From positions 17,125 through 81,124 of the forward strand of contig JAUCBJ010003600.1 in assembly GCA_032718475.1 (NCBI GenBank): a DNA stretch of 64,000 nt, read 5' to 3'. The position numbers were made by a program, and so were the translations under genes. The notes below the pieces were generated by a model. That model was not told the DNA's origin, made no database searches, and saw only the letters and a list, made by a program, of their open reading frames with translations. Source of the stretch: Nemertoderma westbladi. Taxonomy: Eukaryota > Xenacoelomorpha > Nemertodermatida > Nemertodermatidae. The first letter of the stretch is position 1, and every line of letters starts with the position of its first letter. Below, piece after piece: positions 63,026 through 64,000 of this stretch.

Positions 63026-63833
63026 GTATCATTTCACCAGCATTTTACATAATGATACATACCATGGCATTTAGCCGCAATGCATAGGCCTATAACAAAT
63101 ACTTACCATACATAGCCCTGCTGCCCCCTTTGATCCATTGTATCAACTATGTTATTATAACTATAATTTCAAATAAGGTTATTCTTCATCGTTTTAATGA
63201 GTACTTAATATGAACAGAAAGATAAAATTACGCCCATTCTAATGAACTTAAAATCAGCCAATTTCATCCACGTCAACCAAAGTTACAGGCCGCCAAAGTT
63301 TTCATTATTTTCCCAGATACACGACTGGTCTCTATGCCACGCTCAGTCATTACTCATGATGTCATTTTAGCCATGAAGATCTCTCATTCGTTCAAACGCT
63401 ACCATTAGTTCAATGGTGGGGAGAAAGTTAGTATTTAAAATGCAAGATAAACATAGAAAACTTCATCCTCAAGAGTAGCTAAAAAAAAAAAGTTGTAGGC
63501 AAAATTCAATCTAGTTCCCGAATCTGTCACTTTCCCGCCATCAAACCCTCAACTTTTCCAAATAATGTACAGGCGAAATTTCTGTCAAAAAGACAAACCA
63601 TTATTCCCCTTCACTTAATGTTAAATCTATAATGGTTGAAGCTATTTTCCCTTTGTCTCCACAGAAACAGCGAATCAGAAGCTTTGTTGACATCCCAACC
63701 AACTCATCTTGCTAAACCCGGCTTTTTCCAAAAAATATCGCGTTTTAAGCTAGTTTTTATGCAAAAACTCCTATTATACTATCAAAAATTATATTCAAAA
63801 TATATACATCTTATGGAATGCAACATGACGAGT

Positions 63834-64000
63834 CTCCTGGTATATTTACTTTTTCAAGAGATACTTAAATAAGCCCAATCCAACGTCATGTTCCTGTGTT
63901 TTCACTCAACATACCCATTCAAGATGGCGTCCGTTCAAGGCAATATCCAATCTACTTATGCTAATGAGTTCTTTACTATAGTCACTGCGTACAGGCGCAT
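63834..64000. repeat. Start of macrosatellite unit D
   Basis: The array continues past the window edge. Unit D shares CCAATCCAACGTCATGTTCC with the left edge of unit A, whereas B and C have CCAATCTAACGTCAAGTTCC. Confidence 0.92.

Overview
This is eukaryotic nuclear DNA, most likely from a marine invertebrate. The evidence is a WD40 exon and kinase exons bounded by GT-AG splice sites, non-LTR retrotransposon copies, MITEs, part of a Polinton/Maverick-type element, an animal-type ROCO GTPase with CARD-like domains, and a very large satellite content. I cannot name the species. The sequence is AT-rich, with scattered TAGGCCTA and TACCGGTA motifs.

Layout. 1-3.9 kb: end of a Polinton/adintovirus-like element, with a major capsid protein (5' part outside the window), an adenain-like maturation protease and a convergent unidentified 579-residue gene with its own TATA/CCAAT-type upstream region. 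3.9-9.9 kb: gene-poor DNA with palindromic repeats, a head-to-head pair of transposon-tail fragments, a 57-bp minisatellite and an internally deleted LINE copy. 9.9-12.8 kb: a 30-bp minisatellite of nearly 100 copies. 13.5-20.1 kb (minus strand): an intronless ROCO gene (Roc GTPase, COR, Cys/His-rich segment, two CARD-like domains). Its tail runs into a 36-bp minisatellite, beyond which lies a second diverged copy of the Cys-rich/CARD/CARD tail; its 5' end has also been duplicated. 20.1-23 kb: 12-bp, 35-bp and 20-bp tandem arrays. 25.3-26.2 kb: first coding exon of a WD40 protein. 26.4-29.6 kb: a second copy of the same LINE family, split by a DNA-transposon/MITE that carries two CTCF-like motifs, next to a small hairpin MITE and between clusters of a TGTTCTAGAACA motif.

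30.7-64.0 kb is one object: a macrosatellite with units of 11,194, 11,195 and 10,713 bp and the start of a fourth. Each complete unit holds one intact MEKK1/MAP3K1-like kinase exon (DFG to APE, with a GT donor), a poly-C tract, a candidate small exon, a 200-bp satellite, 4.7-6.2 kb of ACCGGTACCAGT-type satellite and 1.2-1.5 kb of an ACCAATATCAAT-type satellite. The first two units are almost identical; the third has diverged.

The genes do not form an operon-like system. The two points most worth following are the ROCO-CARD locus, which resembles an evolving innate-immune or cell-death gene with repeat-driven remodelling of its tail, and the kinase-exon macrosatellite. Nearly all long open frames in the satellites come from repeat units whose length is a multiple of three and are not proteins.
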